From JBMNGW01 sp050950025 (lineage in GTDB: Bacteria > Spirochaetota > Spirochaetia > Sphaerochaetales > Sphaerochaetaceae), in contig JBMNGW010000013.1 of the NCBI GenBank assembly GCA_050950025.1, forward strand, positions 128,520 through 192,519: 64,000 bases of DNA, written 5' to 3'. The notes below the pieces were generated by a model. The model made no database searches. It worked only from the letters and a program-made list of their open reading frames with translations, and had not been told where the DNA came from. Positions 8,464-16,759 of the stretch are shown piece by piece (the first letter of the stretch is position 1; the number at the start of each line of letters is the position of its first letter). A program made the position numbers and the translations under genes.

Positions 8464-9830
8464 GAGCTGTAGGTAGCGTATAATAAAGTTCGCAATTTGC
8501 AGGTATAGATTGAAAAAGGTCATGAGAGCATCCATACTAGCTAATAACGAAAAAAGACTAGGAGGACAAACAACTCATGACCGACTCTCATACTATCAAA
8601 GAATTACTGGAAAAACTACTGTTGAATGATAGCAGTGATCCGTTACGATCAATTATACACCTGTTTTTGCAGATGATTATGGAATATGAAGTGGCAAACA
8701 AAGTAGGAGCCCAAAAGGGCGAGCACAGTACTGACCGATCTACCTATCTCAGTGGAACACGTCCACGGCGTTTTGACACACGCTTGGGTACCATTAATTT
8801 AGAGGTGCCCAAGCTGCGTAGAGGGGGCTATGTACCCTCGTTTGTCAAAGAGCACCAAAGAAGTGAACGTGCTCTTATCTCTGTAGTCTGTGAAGCTTAC
8901 TTGAACGGTGTTTCAACACGCAAAGTAGAGCGTTTGGCCAAGGCATTAGGCATAGAAAGTTTATCAGCAAGCCAAGTATCACAGATGACTAAGGAGCTCG
9001 ATGAGCGTGTTAGCGAGCTTAGAGATCGTGATCTTGAAGAAGAGTACGCTGTACTTTGGTAGATGCTCTGTATGAGAAGATTCGAGAGAACGGTCGAGTT
9101 CAAAGTATGGCTGTAATGGTCGTTAAAGGCATTACAATGCAGGGAACGGCTCAAATCCTCGCTGTAGAGCCAATGTATAACGAATCTGAAGAGACGTATC
9201 AAATACTGTTTAAAAGCCTTAAAGAGCGAGGATTAGAGCGAGTGTGGCTTGTTGTCTCAGATGCCCACCAGGGACTTAAGAATGCAATTGCCAAAGAGTT
9301 TGTAGGTTCTTGTTGGCAACGTTGCAAAGTACACTTCATGCGCAACATCCTTGCCTATGTTGGCCATCATCATAAGGAAGAGTTTGCTTCAGCTCTTAAA
9401 CACATTTGGCTCGCCCCAGATGAAGAGAGTGCCAGAGCCTATGCTCGCTCCTTTATGGATCAGTATGAAAATAAGTTTCCTAAGGCAATAAAGTGTCTAG
9501 AGGAGGGTTAGACGATTCACTGCAGTTCTATCAATTTTCCAAGATTGACCATCGTAAGATTGCTTCTACGAATACTTTAGAACGACTGAATCGGGAGATT
9601 AGAAGAAGAACCAGAGTTGTTGGAATCTTTCCCAACTCTGACTCATATGTTCGATAGTGAGCTCACTACTCATTGAAGTAGATGAAGAATGGCAAACAGG
9701 GAGGGCTTATATCAGTGTCCAAGTTTTAACAGAACAGAAGCAGATTATATTAAATAGGGTGGCTTAACTGGTGGAAGCTCTTATGACTGGCCTGAAAATT
9801 GCGAACACTACTGGACACTAGCGAGCTGTA
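8464..9830 (+). mobile_element. IS256-family insertion sequence with 8-bp target duplication
   Basis: The element itself spans 8472-9822 (1351 bp). The terminal inverted repeats align without gaps over 32 bp (8472-8503 against the complement of 9791-9822, 24 of 32 identical, including the shared core GTTCGCAATTT). Outside them lies a perfect direct repeat GAGCTGTA at 8464-8471 and 9823-9830, the 8-9 bp duplication expected of this family. The repeats match the interrupted transketolase gene, proving the insertion point. The element carries one transposase gene, broken by three frameshifts, in the orientation opposite to the host operon. Confidence 0.93.
8577..9767 (+). pseudogene. IS256-family (mutator-type) transposase, three frameshifts
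   Basis: A DDE transposase read in three segments plus a tail: 8577 to about 9056, 9056 to about 9508, about 9508 to 9654, and from there to 9767. At each junction one base appears to be missing; restoring three bases gives 398 codons, the usual size. Family landmarks are present in order: RSTYLSGTRPRRFDTRLGTI and LEVPKLRRG near the N-terminus, SDAHQGLKNAI with a catalytic Asp, the WQRCKVHFMRN segment, and STNTLERLNREIRRRTRVVG with the catalytic Glu, then EVDEEWQTGRAYIS. A GGAGG site precedes the ATG. If the frameshifts are real the copy cannot transpose by itself. Confidence 0.9.
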
Positions 9831-9865
9831 GCAAAAGCTTCTCTTGTTCCTTTAAATCTATTCAT
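9823..9865 (-). pseudogene. transketolase C-terminal subunit, 5' fragment
   Basis: The first 14 codons of the split transketolase gene. The ATG overlaps the stop of the N-subunit gene in the sequence AATGA, the normal coupled arrangement, and encodes MNRFKGTREAFATA before running into the IS element. The last 8 bases are one copy of the target duplication. Confidence 0.88.
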
Positions 9866-10686
9866 TTTGACCTTCCAAGTATTTTTATTGCACGCTCCAC
9901 TTGTTCTTCTGTCGGAACTTTTTTATGCCATGAATTATCATCTTCCATAAAAGGTAAACCCTTTCCCTTGATAGTATTAGCTATAATAACGCTTGGAAGA
10001 TTATTTACACTCTTGGCAGTTGACACAGCATTTAAGATATGCTCGACATTATGCCCATCAATTTCTTGAACATGCCACCCAAAAGAATCCCATTTCTCCC
10101 TGATTTCAGTTAGACCAGAGCACTCAAAAACAGAACCACCGCTTTGCCATCCATTTTTATCAACAAATATAATTAGATTATCTAACTGGTGTTTTTTTGC
10201 AAAAAGTGCCGCTTCCCATACAGAACCTTCCTGAAGTTCTCCATCACCAAGAACGGCATACGTGTAGTACGATTTCTTTAAATATTTTGCAGCTTTCGCC
10301 ATACCACAAGCTATTCCTAGTCCATTGCCCAAAGATCCTGACGTCATATCTAGCCCAGGAGTTTTTTGCATTGTTGGATGCCCTTGTAGTGAACCATGCA
10401 AAGCTCGTAATGAACTATATTCATTCTTTGAGAAATAATCTTTGTTTGCTAAAGTGACGTATAAAGCGGGACAGGCATGTCCTTTTGACAAAATAAATCT
10501 ATCCCTATCTTCCCATAGCGGCCTTTTAGAATCAATGTTCATTACTCCAAAATACAGGCTTGCTAAAATATCTATGCAAGACATAGATGGTCCTGGATGG
10601 CCGTCTCCAGCATCATGAATCATTTGCACTACTTCTAGTCGCATATCATTCGCTTTTCTTGCTATTTCTTCATATTTATGGCTCAT
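9862..10686 (-). CDS. transketolase N-terminal (ThDP-binding) subunit
   Basis: A 274-residue subunit carrying the diphosphate-binding half of transketolase. It shows GHACPALYVTLA, GSLGNGLGIACGMA and the ThDP/Mg motif GDGELQEGSVWEAA followed by IIFVDKNGWQ. Split transketolases of this kind are common in clusters for unusual sugars or sugar acids. It has a GAGG ribosome site, lies 13 bp below the alcohol dehydrogenase, and was coupled to the C-subunit gene by a 4-bp overlap. This subunit looks intact, but without its partner it should be inactive unless another C-subunit exists elsewhere. Confidence 0.93.
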   Translation of the reverse strand: MSHKYEEIARKANDMRLEVVQMIHDAGDGHPGPSMSCIDILASLYFGVMNIDSKRPLWEDRDRFILSKGHACPALYVTLANKDYFSKNEYSSLRALHGSLQGHPTMQKTPGLDMTSGSLGNGLGIACGMAKAAKYLKKSYYTYAVLGDGELQEGSVWEAALFAKKHQLDNLIIFVDKNGWQSGGSVFECSGLTEIREKWDSFGWHVQEIDGHNVEHILNAVSTAKSVNNLPSVIIANTIKGKGLPFMEDDNSWHKKVPTEEQVERAIKILGRSK

Positions 10687-10699
10687 TGTTACCTCTAAG

Positions 10700-11743
10700 T
10701 TATTTTATAAACAGAATTTTCCCTGCACCTTCAGATATTTGTTGAAAGGCCTTCTCATATTGATCAAAACTAAATTCGTGAGTTACAACATCTAATAAAT
10801 TTACCTTTTTTGCGGCAATTAAAGATGCTAAATGATGCCATGTTGACCAAATCCGTCTACCAAATATTCCTTTCATAGAAACACCCTTGAGGTTGATGTC
10901 TCTGGTAATATTAAGAGCAACTGGACCTCCTGGATGCCCAACAGTGACAACTCTCCCCTCCAACCGAACAAAATTGAAAATATTTTCATAAGCCGCAACA
11001 CTTCCTGACAATTCAATGACAACGTCTGCACCTTTGCGGAATTTTGTTATTTTCTGGATTTCTTCTTCTGCATTTACTTCCTTAATATTTAAAGGTATCG
11101 CCCCTAATTTATGGGCTAAAGAAAGGCGATATTGATCTAAATCTGTGGCAATTACCGTACTGGCTCCTGCTATCTTTGCTAAAGTGATTGCAATCAGCCC
11201 AATTGGACCACTTCCATTTATTACAACAGTATCACCTGGTTGAATACATGCTTCTTCAACTGCCCTCATGGCAACTCCAGCAGGTTCGAAAAGAGCACCC
11301 TCTTTAAAGCTGACTTCATCTGGCAAAACAAAGGTTATTTTTTCATCTGCCACGGCATAAGGGGCAAAACACCCATTTGTGCTGGTTCCATAAATCCCCA
11401 TGTCTGAGCAATTATGGGATTCTCCAATCTCGCACATAAAACATTTCCCACACGGAATATGAGTTTCTATAGCAACTCTTTGTCCAACAAACCGAGTTGA
11501 GACATCTTTTCCAACCTTAACAATGGTTCCTGAAAACTCATGCCCAATGACAAAGGGGAATTGCACATTAAATTTTTTTGAAAAGTCAACTGCATTTTGA
11601 TCCCAATGGTAATAATGGATGTCGGTTCCACAGATAGAGGCGGCTTCAACTTCAATTAAAACTTCAGAAGGCTTGGGTTCTGGCACTGGAATTTCAAGAT
11701 AATCAAGACCAGGCGTGGTATCCATTTTCACTACAGCTTTCAT
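10700..11743 (-). CDS. zinc-dependent medium-chain alcohol/polyol dehydrogenase
   Basis: A 347-residue NAD(P)-dependent dehydrogenase of the sorbitol/threonine dehydrogenase group. The catalytic zinc site shows as SICGTDIHYYHW and GHEFSG; the structural zinc loop is CGKCFMCEIGESHNC with four cysteines; the Rossmann motif is NGSGPIGLIAI. It is likely to oxidise a secondary alcohol of a sugar, sugar acid or polyol to a ketone. It is the first gene of the operon, with a strong AAGGAG site and a sigma-70-like promoter 57-85 bp upstream of the start codon. A ketone product would suit the transketolase and BKACE genes that follow. The substrate is not identifiable from sequence. Confidence 0.9.
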   Translation of the reverse strand: MKAVVKMDTTPGLDYLEIPVPEPKPSEVLIEVEAASICGTDIHYYHWDQNAVDFSKKFNVQFPFVIGHEFSGTIVKVGKDVSTRFVGQRVAIETHIPCGKCFMCEIGESHNCSDMGIYGTSTNGCFAPYAVADEKITFVLPDEVSFKEGALFEPAGVAMRAVEEACIQPGDTVVINGSGPIGLIAITLAKIAGASTVIATDLDQYRLSLAHKLGAIPLNIKEVNAEEEIQKITKFRKGADVVIELSGSVAAYENIFNFVRLEGRVVTVGHPGGPVALNITRDINLKGVSMKGIFGRRIWSTWHHLASLIAAKKVNLLDVVTHEFSFDQYEKAFQQISEGAGKILFIK

Positions 11744-11766
11744 TCGCTATTCTCCTTAATAGATAT

Positions 11767-11828
11767 TATGTATATCATAAAACATATTATCTTATTACGA
11801 TTAAAAGGCACAAATACCGCAATGTCAA
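11767..11828 (-). promoter_or_regulatory. promoter and candidate GntR operator of the catabolic operon
   Basis: On the minus strand TTGACA (11823-11828) and TTTAAT (11800-11805) are 17 bp apart, a good sigma-70-type pair, ahead of the dehydrogenase gene. Between this and the ribosome site lies the dyad TATG-TATAT-CATA (11767-11779), with perfect 4-bp arms, placed where a repressor would block transcription. The FCD-type GntR encoded in the same operon is the natural candidate to bind it; that link is inferred. Confidence 0.55.
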
Positions 11829-12242
11829 GCTAAATTTATGTAAAATCCTAGATTATTATATGATGTTTTCATTAAATCGTATTATCTTTGTAAAAAAAAT
11901 TATAGCACGTTTCTGTGAAGCATCTCTGAATTCCATCTGCAAAAGACCGAACTGCAGTCCAATAACGACTTCGACGTAACAAACTAAAAGACTGAGCTTG
12001 CCTGTGTCTAAAAAATCTCATTTAAAATTTGGGAGAAAAATAGAAATAGGGGGGGGATGGTTAATAATCAAAGGAAATATAAAAATTATTTTAAACAAAT
12101 CCTTTTGGTATACTTGAAACCTGGCTCTAAAGTTACGTACTAAACTGGTTAGTTTACTCACAGCCTAGTTTTTGAGCCAAATAGACTACTTTGGGCAATG
12201 TGCGGCAATATCTCTCAAATTGCCTTCTGGCAACTAACTCTA
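11829..12242. other. intergenic, nothing recognised
   Basis: An AT-rich gap between the divergent end of the DUF92 gene and the catabolic promoter. It holds a G-run near 12050 and a weak imperfect dyad (TGGCTC near 12121 and GAGCCA near 12175). No coding frame, RNA gene or clear terminator was found. Confidence 0.4.
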
Positions 12243-13046
12243 TTACAAAACCAATGCACTTAATCCTGAAGCAAGCAGCACCGCAGCTGCATTGCTGATG
12301 AAATTGACTGTATCATTGTCTATCCAGCTGATGCCTCGACATAATTCTAAGGTCTTGCCATTGCGTTTTTTGTGTTCTGTCAGTTGTTTATTTTCAGCAT
12401 CCCAATAATGAGCTTGAACTGTTGCTCCCAGATAACTGTCAACAAATGAGCCAAAGATGCCGCATCCGCCAATGATGAGGGCTAAAAAGAAGAATGGAGC
12501 GTTATGATAACTGGCGCAGGCGGCAAACCAAGCCAATGCAATGAGCAGGGCACCGACTACGCTGCTTATGGTTCCCAGCAGCGTAATGCCTCCCGACATC
12601 CCTTTAGGAACAATCGTTCCCGTTCTGATAGAAATGGGAGGACTTTTACTCAGAGTTCCCGCCTCCGAAGCAAAGGTGTCGGCAGTTGCACAGGCAAGTG
12701 AGGCACCAAACATCACCAATGCCACTGCCAAGCCGCTAATACCATATAGCAGAGCTGCAACGGCAGCCAGCCCCCCGTTGGCAAAAACTTGGGCCCAGTC
12801 GCGGGGCCCGCTTTTCTTTTGGATCCGTTTTTCACTTTGGTCGGAAAGGAGTTTATTCACATGACCCAAAATGGTGGCAGAAAGGAAAAAGAGCAATAAT
12901 ACGGCCCAGCCTCCCCAGCCAATACAGTGCAAAATAACAAAGCCAACTACAGTAGCGGCCAAAGCTCCGCTTACCGAAAGAGCTTTAAGGAGCAAAGCAC
13001 CCACAGCCAGTACCACATTGATCATCAGAGGCACAATTAGGTTCAT
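12243..13046 (-). CDS. DUF92 membrane protein (VTE6-like)
   Basis: A 267-residue integral membrane protein with about seven hydrophobic segments. The DUF92/TMEM19 signature is visible: ATVVGFVIL near residue 30, the conserved 'VFANGGLAAVAALLYG' block, and 'CATADTFASEAGTLSKSPP' followed by a GTIVPKGMSGGITLLGT loop rich in Gly and Ser. Characterised plant and cyanobacterial members phosphorylate phytyl phosphate to the diphosphate. Its start overlaps the stop of the upstream VTE5-like kinase by 4 bp, so the two are coupled and probably work in series on a lipid alcohol. The substrate here (polyprenol, phytol or another) is inferred only. Confidence 0.85.
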   Translation of the reverse strand: MNLIVPLMINVVLAVGALLLKALSVSGALAATVVGFVILHCIGWGGWAVLLLFFLSATILGHVNKLLSDQSEKRIQKKSGPRDWAQVFANGGLAAVAALLYGISGLAVALVMFGASLACATADTFASEAGTLSKSPPISIRTGTIVPKGMSGGITLLGTISSVVGALLIALAWFAACASYHNAPFFFLALIIGGCGIFGSFVDSYLGATVQAHYWDAENKQLTEHKKRNGKTLELCRGISWIDNDTVNFISNAAAVLLASGLSALVL

Positions 13047-13729
13047 CCACTCCCCCAGATAAGAAAAGCAGTCAAAGCCACTCCCAGCGGGACAATGATG
13101 TTATCCAAGCCCCAAGGAGAGAATATCTCAAGCAACGCACAGACCAGTGCGATACCGATTACCCCCACCACCCAGTACCAAGAGCCGAGGATGTTCAATT
13201 GATACCCGGCCGAAAAGCCGATGGCAATAAGCAGAGTCACTATAAACATGGTTAGCGAACCGATAAGCGTTTTGGCATGGTATATCTTTCGCTTGCCCCA
13301 TCGAGAGCCAATGACGGCAGCCAACCCATCTCCATACCCCATTGCCAATGCTCCGATACCGCACGCATACATCGGTAACACGCCTCCAAAGCCCAAAACG
13401 ATTAGCACAAAGAGAGCAAACGGGTAATAAATAAGACCTAGGTTGCCCTGCCTTTTGTTAAAGCCAATCATCCGGTCGATACCGATGGCAACCATAACGC
13501 CATTGACGATTGTAAAGAGCAGTGGCCCCAAAAGGGCCATCCAAAAAGAATCGAAGCAGAAGATGAGAAGAAACCACCAATTTGCCACACCAATGTGGAC
13601 AAATTTGCGCAAAGACTCTCCCCGCAAAAGGTTCCTTCGGGTCAGCCAAAAGCCCAGAGCCAAGACAACGCCGATGAAAGCGAATGAGATAAGCAACCCA
13701 ATGACGTTCATTGGTTCAATATATGGCAT
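13043..13729 (-). CDS. membrane polyprenol/phytol kinase-like protein (SEC59/DGK1/VTE5 type)
   Basis: A 228-residue membrane protein with about seven helices. It matches the CTP-using dolichol/phytol/diacylglycerol kinase group, with SLRKFVHIGVANWW early and the key acidic segment MGYGDGLAAVIGSRWGKRK followed by KTLIGSLTMF. Family members phosphorylate long-chain lipid alcohols. No clear ribosome site precedes the ATG at 13729; the ATG at residue 7 (13711) is an equally possible start. It is coupled to the DUF92 gene downstream. Phosphatidate cytidylyltransferase is a weaker alternative, since proteins of this group are often annotated as such. Confidence 0.75.
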   Translation of the reverse strand: MPYIEPMNVIGLLISFAFIGVVLALGFWLTRRNLLRGESLRKFVHIGVANWWFLLIFCFDSFWMALLGPLLFTIVNGVMVAIGIDRMIGFNKRQGNLGLIYYPFALFVLIVLGFGGVLPMYACGIGALAMGYGDGLAAVIGSRWGKRKIYHAKTLIGSLTMFIVTLLIAIGFSAGYQLNILGSWYWVVGVIGIALVCALLEIFSPWGLDNIIVPLGVALTAFLIWGSG

Positions 13730-13936
13730 AACAAATGAGTTTTCAAGATATTGACAGGTAATAACTTACCGTGTTAGAGTAATCTTGCTTTCGTTTTTGA
13801 GTTGCAGCTTTTTCTTTTAATCTAGTTTATTTCGAGTCGTTTCCATCGTATTCTGTGACCGGTTAAAGTGATTCAAGCATGCCGCCAAATGAAGCAATTA
13901 TTGATTAACAGGGATAAACCCTGTGAAGGATGCTTT

Positions 13937-14212
13937 ATGGCAAAAAAAATCTATGTTGGCAACATGAGCTATGCCACCACCGAAGAAGAACTTCGGGAAC
14001 TCTTTGCTCAGTACGGTACCGTATTGAGTGCAAACATCATCATCGACCGTGAAACTCATCGCCCCAAAGGGTTCGGTTTCGTCGAGATGGACGACGACTC
14101 CGCTGCAGAGGCTGCAATCTCTCAGCTCGATGGGAAAGAATTTGGCGGACGCAACCTTCGTGTCAACGAAGCTATTGCCAAACCCCGCCCGACCCGCAGC
14201 TACAACGACTAA
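13937..14212 (+). CDS. small RNA-binding protein with one RRM
   Basis: A 91-residue single RNA-recognition-motif protein, of the sort found in cyanobacteria and spirochaetes. RNP2 is IYVGNM and RNP1 is KGFGFVEM; a short basic tail follows. The frame is open further upstream, but the ATG at 13937 is chosen because GAAGGA lies 8 bases ahead and the RRM starts immediately. It is monocistronic, followed by a strong terminator. It probably acts in mRNA binding, for example under cold stress; this is inferred from the family. Confidence 0.92.
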   Translation: MAKKIYVGNMSYATTEEELRELFAQYGTVLSANIIIDRETHRPKGFGFVEMDDDSAAEAAISQLDGKEFGGRNLRVNEAIAKPRPTRSYND

Positions 14213-14232
14213 TAAGTAGACGTACACACCAT

Positions 14233-14263
14233 GACCGCTTCATCTGAAGCGGTCTTTTTTTTT
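14233..14263 (+). terminator. rho-independent terminator of the RRM gene
   Basis: The arms GACCGCTTCA and TGAAGCGGTC form a 10-bp stem around a 2-base centre (effectively a 4-base loop), followed by nine T residues. It overlaps the stop of the convergent DUF2207 gene by one base. Confidence 0.93.
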
Positions 14264-16083
14264 CACCAAGCTCCTCCACCACCGCCACCAAAACCTCCGC
14301 CCGAAAAACCACCTCCGCCAAAAGAGGATCCCCCAAAGCGGGGAGCTGTTGTGCTTCTGGGAGGCAACTTCACTGAAGAAAGCAGAGAAGAATTGCACCT
14401 TCTGAGCATTGAACTTAGGATTAAGGCATCGACCATGGGAGTCGGACCGCTGTACCAAGATGGCGACTCCATCACTAAAGAGGAGAATTTTTTTGCCCAC
14501 GTTTCTTCCAATCCCAATACGATGGCAAAAGAGAGGATGTGGTAATAATAAGCTGGATCATCATTGATCATCATTTTTAAGTGCTCCAGCTCAACAGTTT
14601 GGATATACATGCGCAGGCCCAGCACCTCTTCTATCTTTTGCTGTCCATAGGCACTTCGCTTCACCGTTACTGTTGCTAAAAAAGCGATAGAAACGATACC
14701 CACCAGCCCAATAAGGGCAACAAAAAGGGTTTTGCTCATTGCATATAACAGGAAAAAGGTAATACCAAGGAGCAAGAAGATAGCTATAAAGAACGCCCCT
14801 TTTTTTACTGTTTTGAGCACATGCCACCGTTTTTGCATTACTTTAAACACTGCCAAAAAAGCAGCTGAGCACCCTAAGGCCACCAAAGAGGCAACTACTG
14901 TTTCTCCCCCCGGATAATTAGCCGTGGCCACATACCCAAAGGCTGCACAAACGAATACTAAAAGAAACGCTGCCAGCGAAGCCATGTTAGACGCCTTGGT
15001 ACTTAGCAAAGAACGCCCTTTGCTGTAATAGCGCTCCACGTCACGCTTCAGTTTTTGATAGGAAGAAAAAAACGTCCCTTCTAACTGTTTGTTTGTCACC
15101 ACACCATTGTCTCCACACGCGAAAAACTGCCGAAACACCTTTTTTTCATACGGTGGAGCATCTTGAGGCTCAAGACCTCTGATAAACGTAAATTTCTTTT
15201 TATCCTCAACGATAGTAAGGTTTCCCTTATCGGCCCAGTAGAAAATCATGGCCGTCACATCAGAAGGATCAACAGAGCCGTCAATGATATACCCCACATC
15301 CAAAGGACTCATCCCCTGAGGAGGGAAAAACTGAGGGACTACGATTAAATCCTCATCTTTGCCGTAGCGCCACCACAGCATCCAAGCTATTCCCATAAAG
15401 AGCGCTACAACCAAAGCAAAGGGAATTTGAGCTTTGCGAGTATAATCGGGACGCTTAGCATAATAGCCTTCAGGCATTTCGACTCTAACTGTTAGCGCCT
15501 CAGAAGGGGCAATAGCCTTAGCTGTTCCGCTAATGACTGTTTGAGTGGAATCAAGTGACCAAGAAATGCCTTGATCACTGGTTGAACCCCACACCCCTTT
15601 GGTAAACCAAATCTTTTGGGCATCCAGGGCAAACGGAAATGTAATGGAAAAAGAGAACTGTTGAATCGGCTCTTGCCAATCTTCTCCCACCAGATTGAAA
15701 TAAAATTCATCATAATCGGGATGGCGATCGCCTCCGATATCATATCGATACCTTAGCTCATACTGCACAATGCCACTGACAGTCTTATTTGCATCACCGA
15801 TTCGTATTTCATACGAGTTGCCACGAAATAATTCAAACGGAGCAGAAGCCTGTATCTTTGTAATTCGTGCTCTGATTCCTTGTTGGCCATAATCAGCGGG
15901 AATCGTACGGTAAAAGCCGTGCAAAGGACGATGAAACTCCATCTCAATTGTTTCATTGATATCATAGATTCCTGTTTGGGAAACCACGATGTCACTTTTC
16001 ATCGCTAAGATGGAGTAATCGGCTGCCGCAATTAAAAAGGGGGTCAGCAGCAGAAAAACAGACAACCAGAGTTTTTTTTTCAT
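14263..16083 (-). CDS. DUF2207 membrane protein
   Basis: A 606-residue protein. It has an N-terminal signal or anchor helix, an extracytoplasmic beta-rich DUF2207 domain (residues about 20-200, with the VSQTGIYDINETIEMEF type opening), a membrane helix near 220, a cytoplasmic stretch, two or more helices around 370-460, and a C-terminus made almost only of Gly, Ser and Phe ending in GGGGGGAW. That tail is a hallmark of these proteins. It overlaps the lemA stop by 4 bp, and LemA/DUF2207 pairs are common. The function is unknown; an envelope role is likely. Confidence 0.88.
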   Translation of the reverse strand: MKKKLWLSVFLLLTPFLIAAADYSILAMKSDIVVSQTGIYDINETIEMEFHRPLHGFYRTIPADYGQQGIRARITKIQASAPFELFRGNSYEIRIGDANKTVSGIVQYELRYRYDIGGDRHPDYDEFYFNLVGEDWQEPIQQFSFSITFPFALDAQKIWFTKGVWGSTSDQGISWSLDSTQTVISGTAKAIAPSEALTVRVEMPEGYYAKRPDYTRKAQIPFALVVALFMGIAWMLWWRYGKDEDLIVVPQFFPPQGMSPLDVGYIIDGSVDPSDVTAMIFYWADKGNLTIVEDKKKFTFIRGLEPQDAPPYEKKVFRQFFACGDNGVVTNKQLEGTFFSSYQKLKRDVERYYSKGRSLLSTKASNMASLAAFLLVFVCAAFGYVATANYPGGETVVASLVALGCSAAFLAVFKVMQKRWHVLKTVKKGAFFIAIFLLLGITFFLLYAMSKTLFVALIGLVGIVSIAFLATVTVKRSAYGQQKIEEVLGLRMYIQTVELEHLKMMINDDPAYYYHILSFAIVLGLEETWAKKFSSLVMESPSWYSGPTPMVDALILSSMLRRCNSSLLSSVKLPPRSTTAPRFGGSSFGGGGFSGGGFGGGGGGAW

Positions 16084-16631
16084 GAGAAAGAGACATCCAC
16101 TCGGCTACGAGCCTCCTGTTCAACACTCAAATAGGGTAACGCTTTAAAATGGGCAAGGGAGGCGACAATTGAGCTGGGAATCACCTGAATGAGGGTGTTC
16201 AGCTCCTTAATAATAGCGTTGTAGTATTTTCTGGCTCGCAATAGCTCTTCTTCAATCATCTGCAGCTGTTTTTGTAAATCAAGAAATCCTTGGTTAGCTT
16301 TTAACTCGGGATAGCTTTCACTTAGAGCAAACAATGTTTTCAATGTGGAGGAAAAGGCATTGGAAGCCTCATCTTTTTCTTCAACGGTAACAGCACTCAG
16401 AGCTTTATTACGTGCTTCAATAACGGCAGTAAGCGTTTTTTTCTCATGCGAAGCGTACCCTTTGACCGTTTCCACAAGATTGGGTACTAAATCATACCGC
16501 TTTTTCAAATGGACATCGATGGCTGCTGCAGCCTCTTCGCTTCTGTTTCTTAGACGAATCAACTTGTTATAGGTAGCCACGCCATACAATAGAATCAGCA
16601 CCACCAGTGCCACAATAGTTATCCACGACAT
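16080..16631 (-). CDS. LemA family protein
   Basis: A 183-residue protein with one N-terminal membrane helix (residues about 3-20) and a long helical body. The LemA signature is clear: 'YNKLIRLRNRSEEAAAAIDV', then KKRYDLVPNLVETVKGYASHE. A GGAGG site precedes the ATG. It is coupled to the DUF2207 gene downstream and divergent from argR. The family is linked to envelope processes, without a defined activity. Confidence 0.93.
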   Translation of the reverse strand: MSWITIVALVVLILLYGVATYNKLIRLRNRSEEAAAAIDVHLKKRYDLVPNLVETVKGYASHEKKTLTAVIEARNKALSAVTVEEKDEASNAFSSTLKTLFALSESYPELKANQGFLDLQKQLQMIEEELLRARKYYNAIIKELNTLIQVIPSSIVASLAHFKALPYLSVEQEARSRVDVSFS

Positions 16632-16709
16632 ATGAGCCTCCTACGACGATAGTATACCTCTATCCTTTCTCCGTCCAGCAATTCCAGCTTGAGTTTACCC
16701 CTTCTGTGC

Positions 16710-16747
16710 TGTATATTCATACAGGGAGTAAGCATATATATTCACTA
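16710..16747 (+). promoter_or_regulatory. possible ARG-box-like sites upstream of argR
   Basis: Two similar AT-rich segments, TGTATATTCATACA (16710-16723) and CATATATATTCACTA (16733-16747), each carry the ATTCA half of an ARG box and sit just before argR in the argR/lemA divergent region. ArgR usually controls itself through such sites. The match to the full palindrome is partial, so this is tentative. Confidence 0.3.
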
Positions 16748-16759
16748 CGGGAGCAGAGC

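Noticed and set aside
12120..12180. rho-independent terminator after the DUF92 gene
   Set aside because: The GGCTC/GAGCC arms are short, widely spaced and without a T-run.
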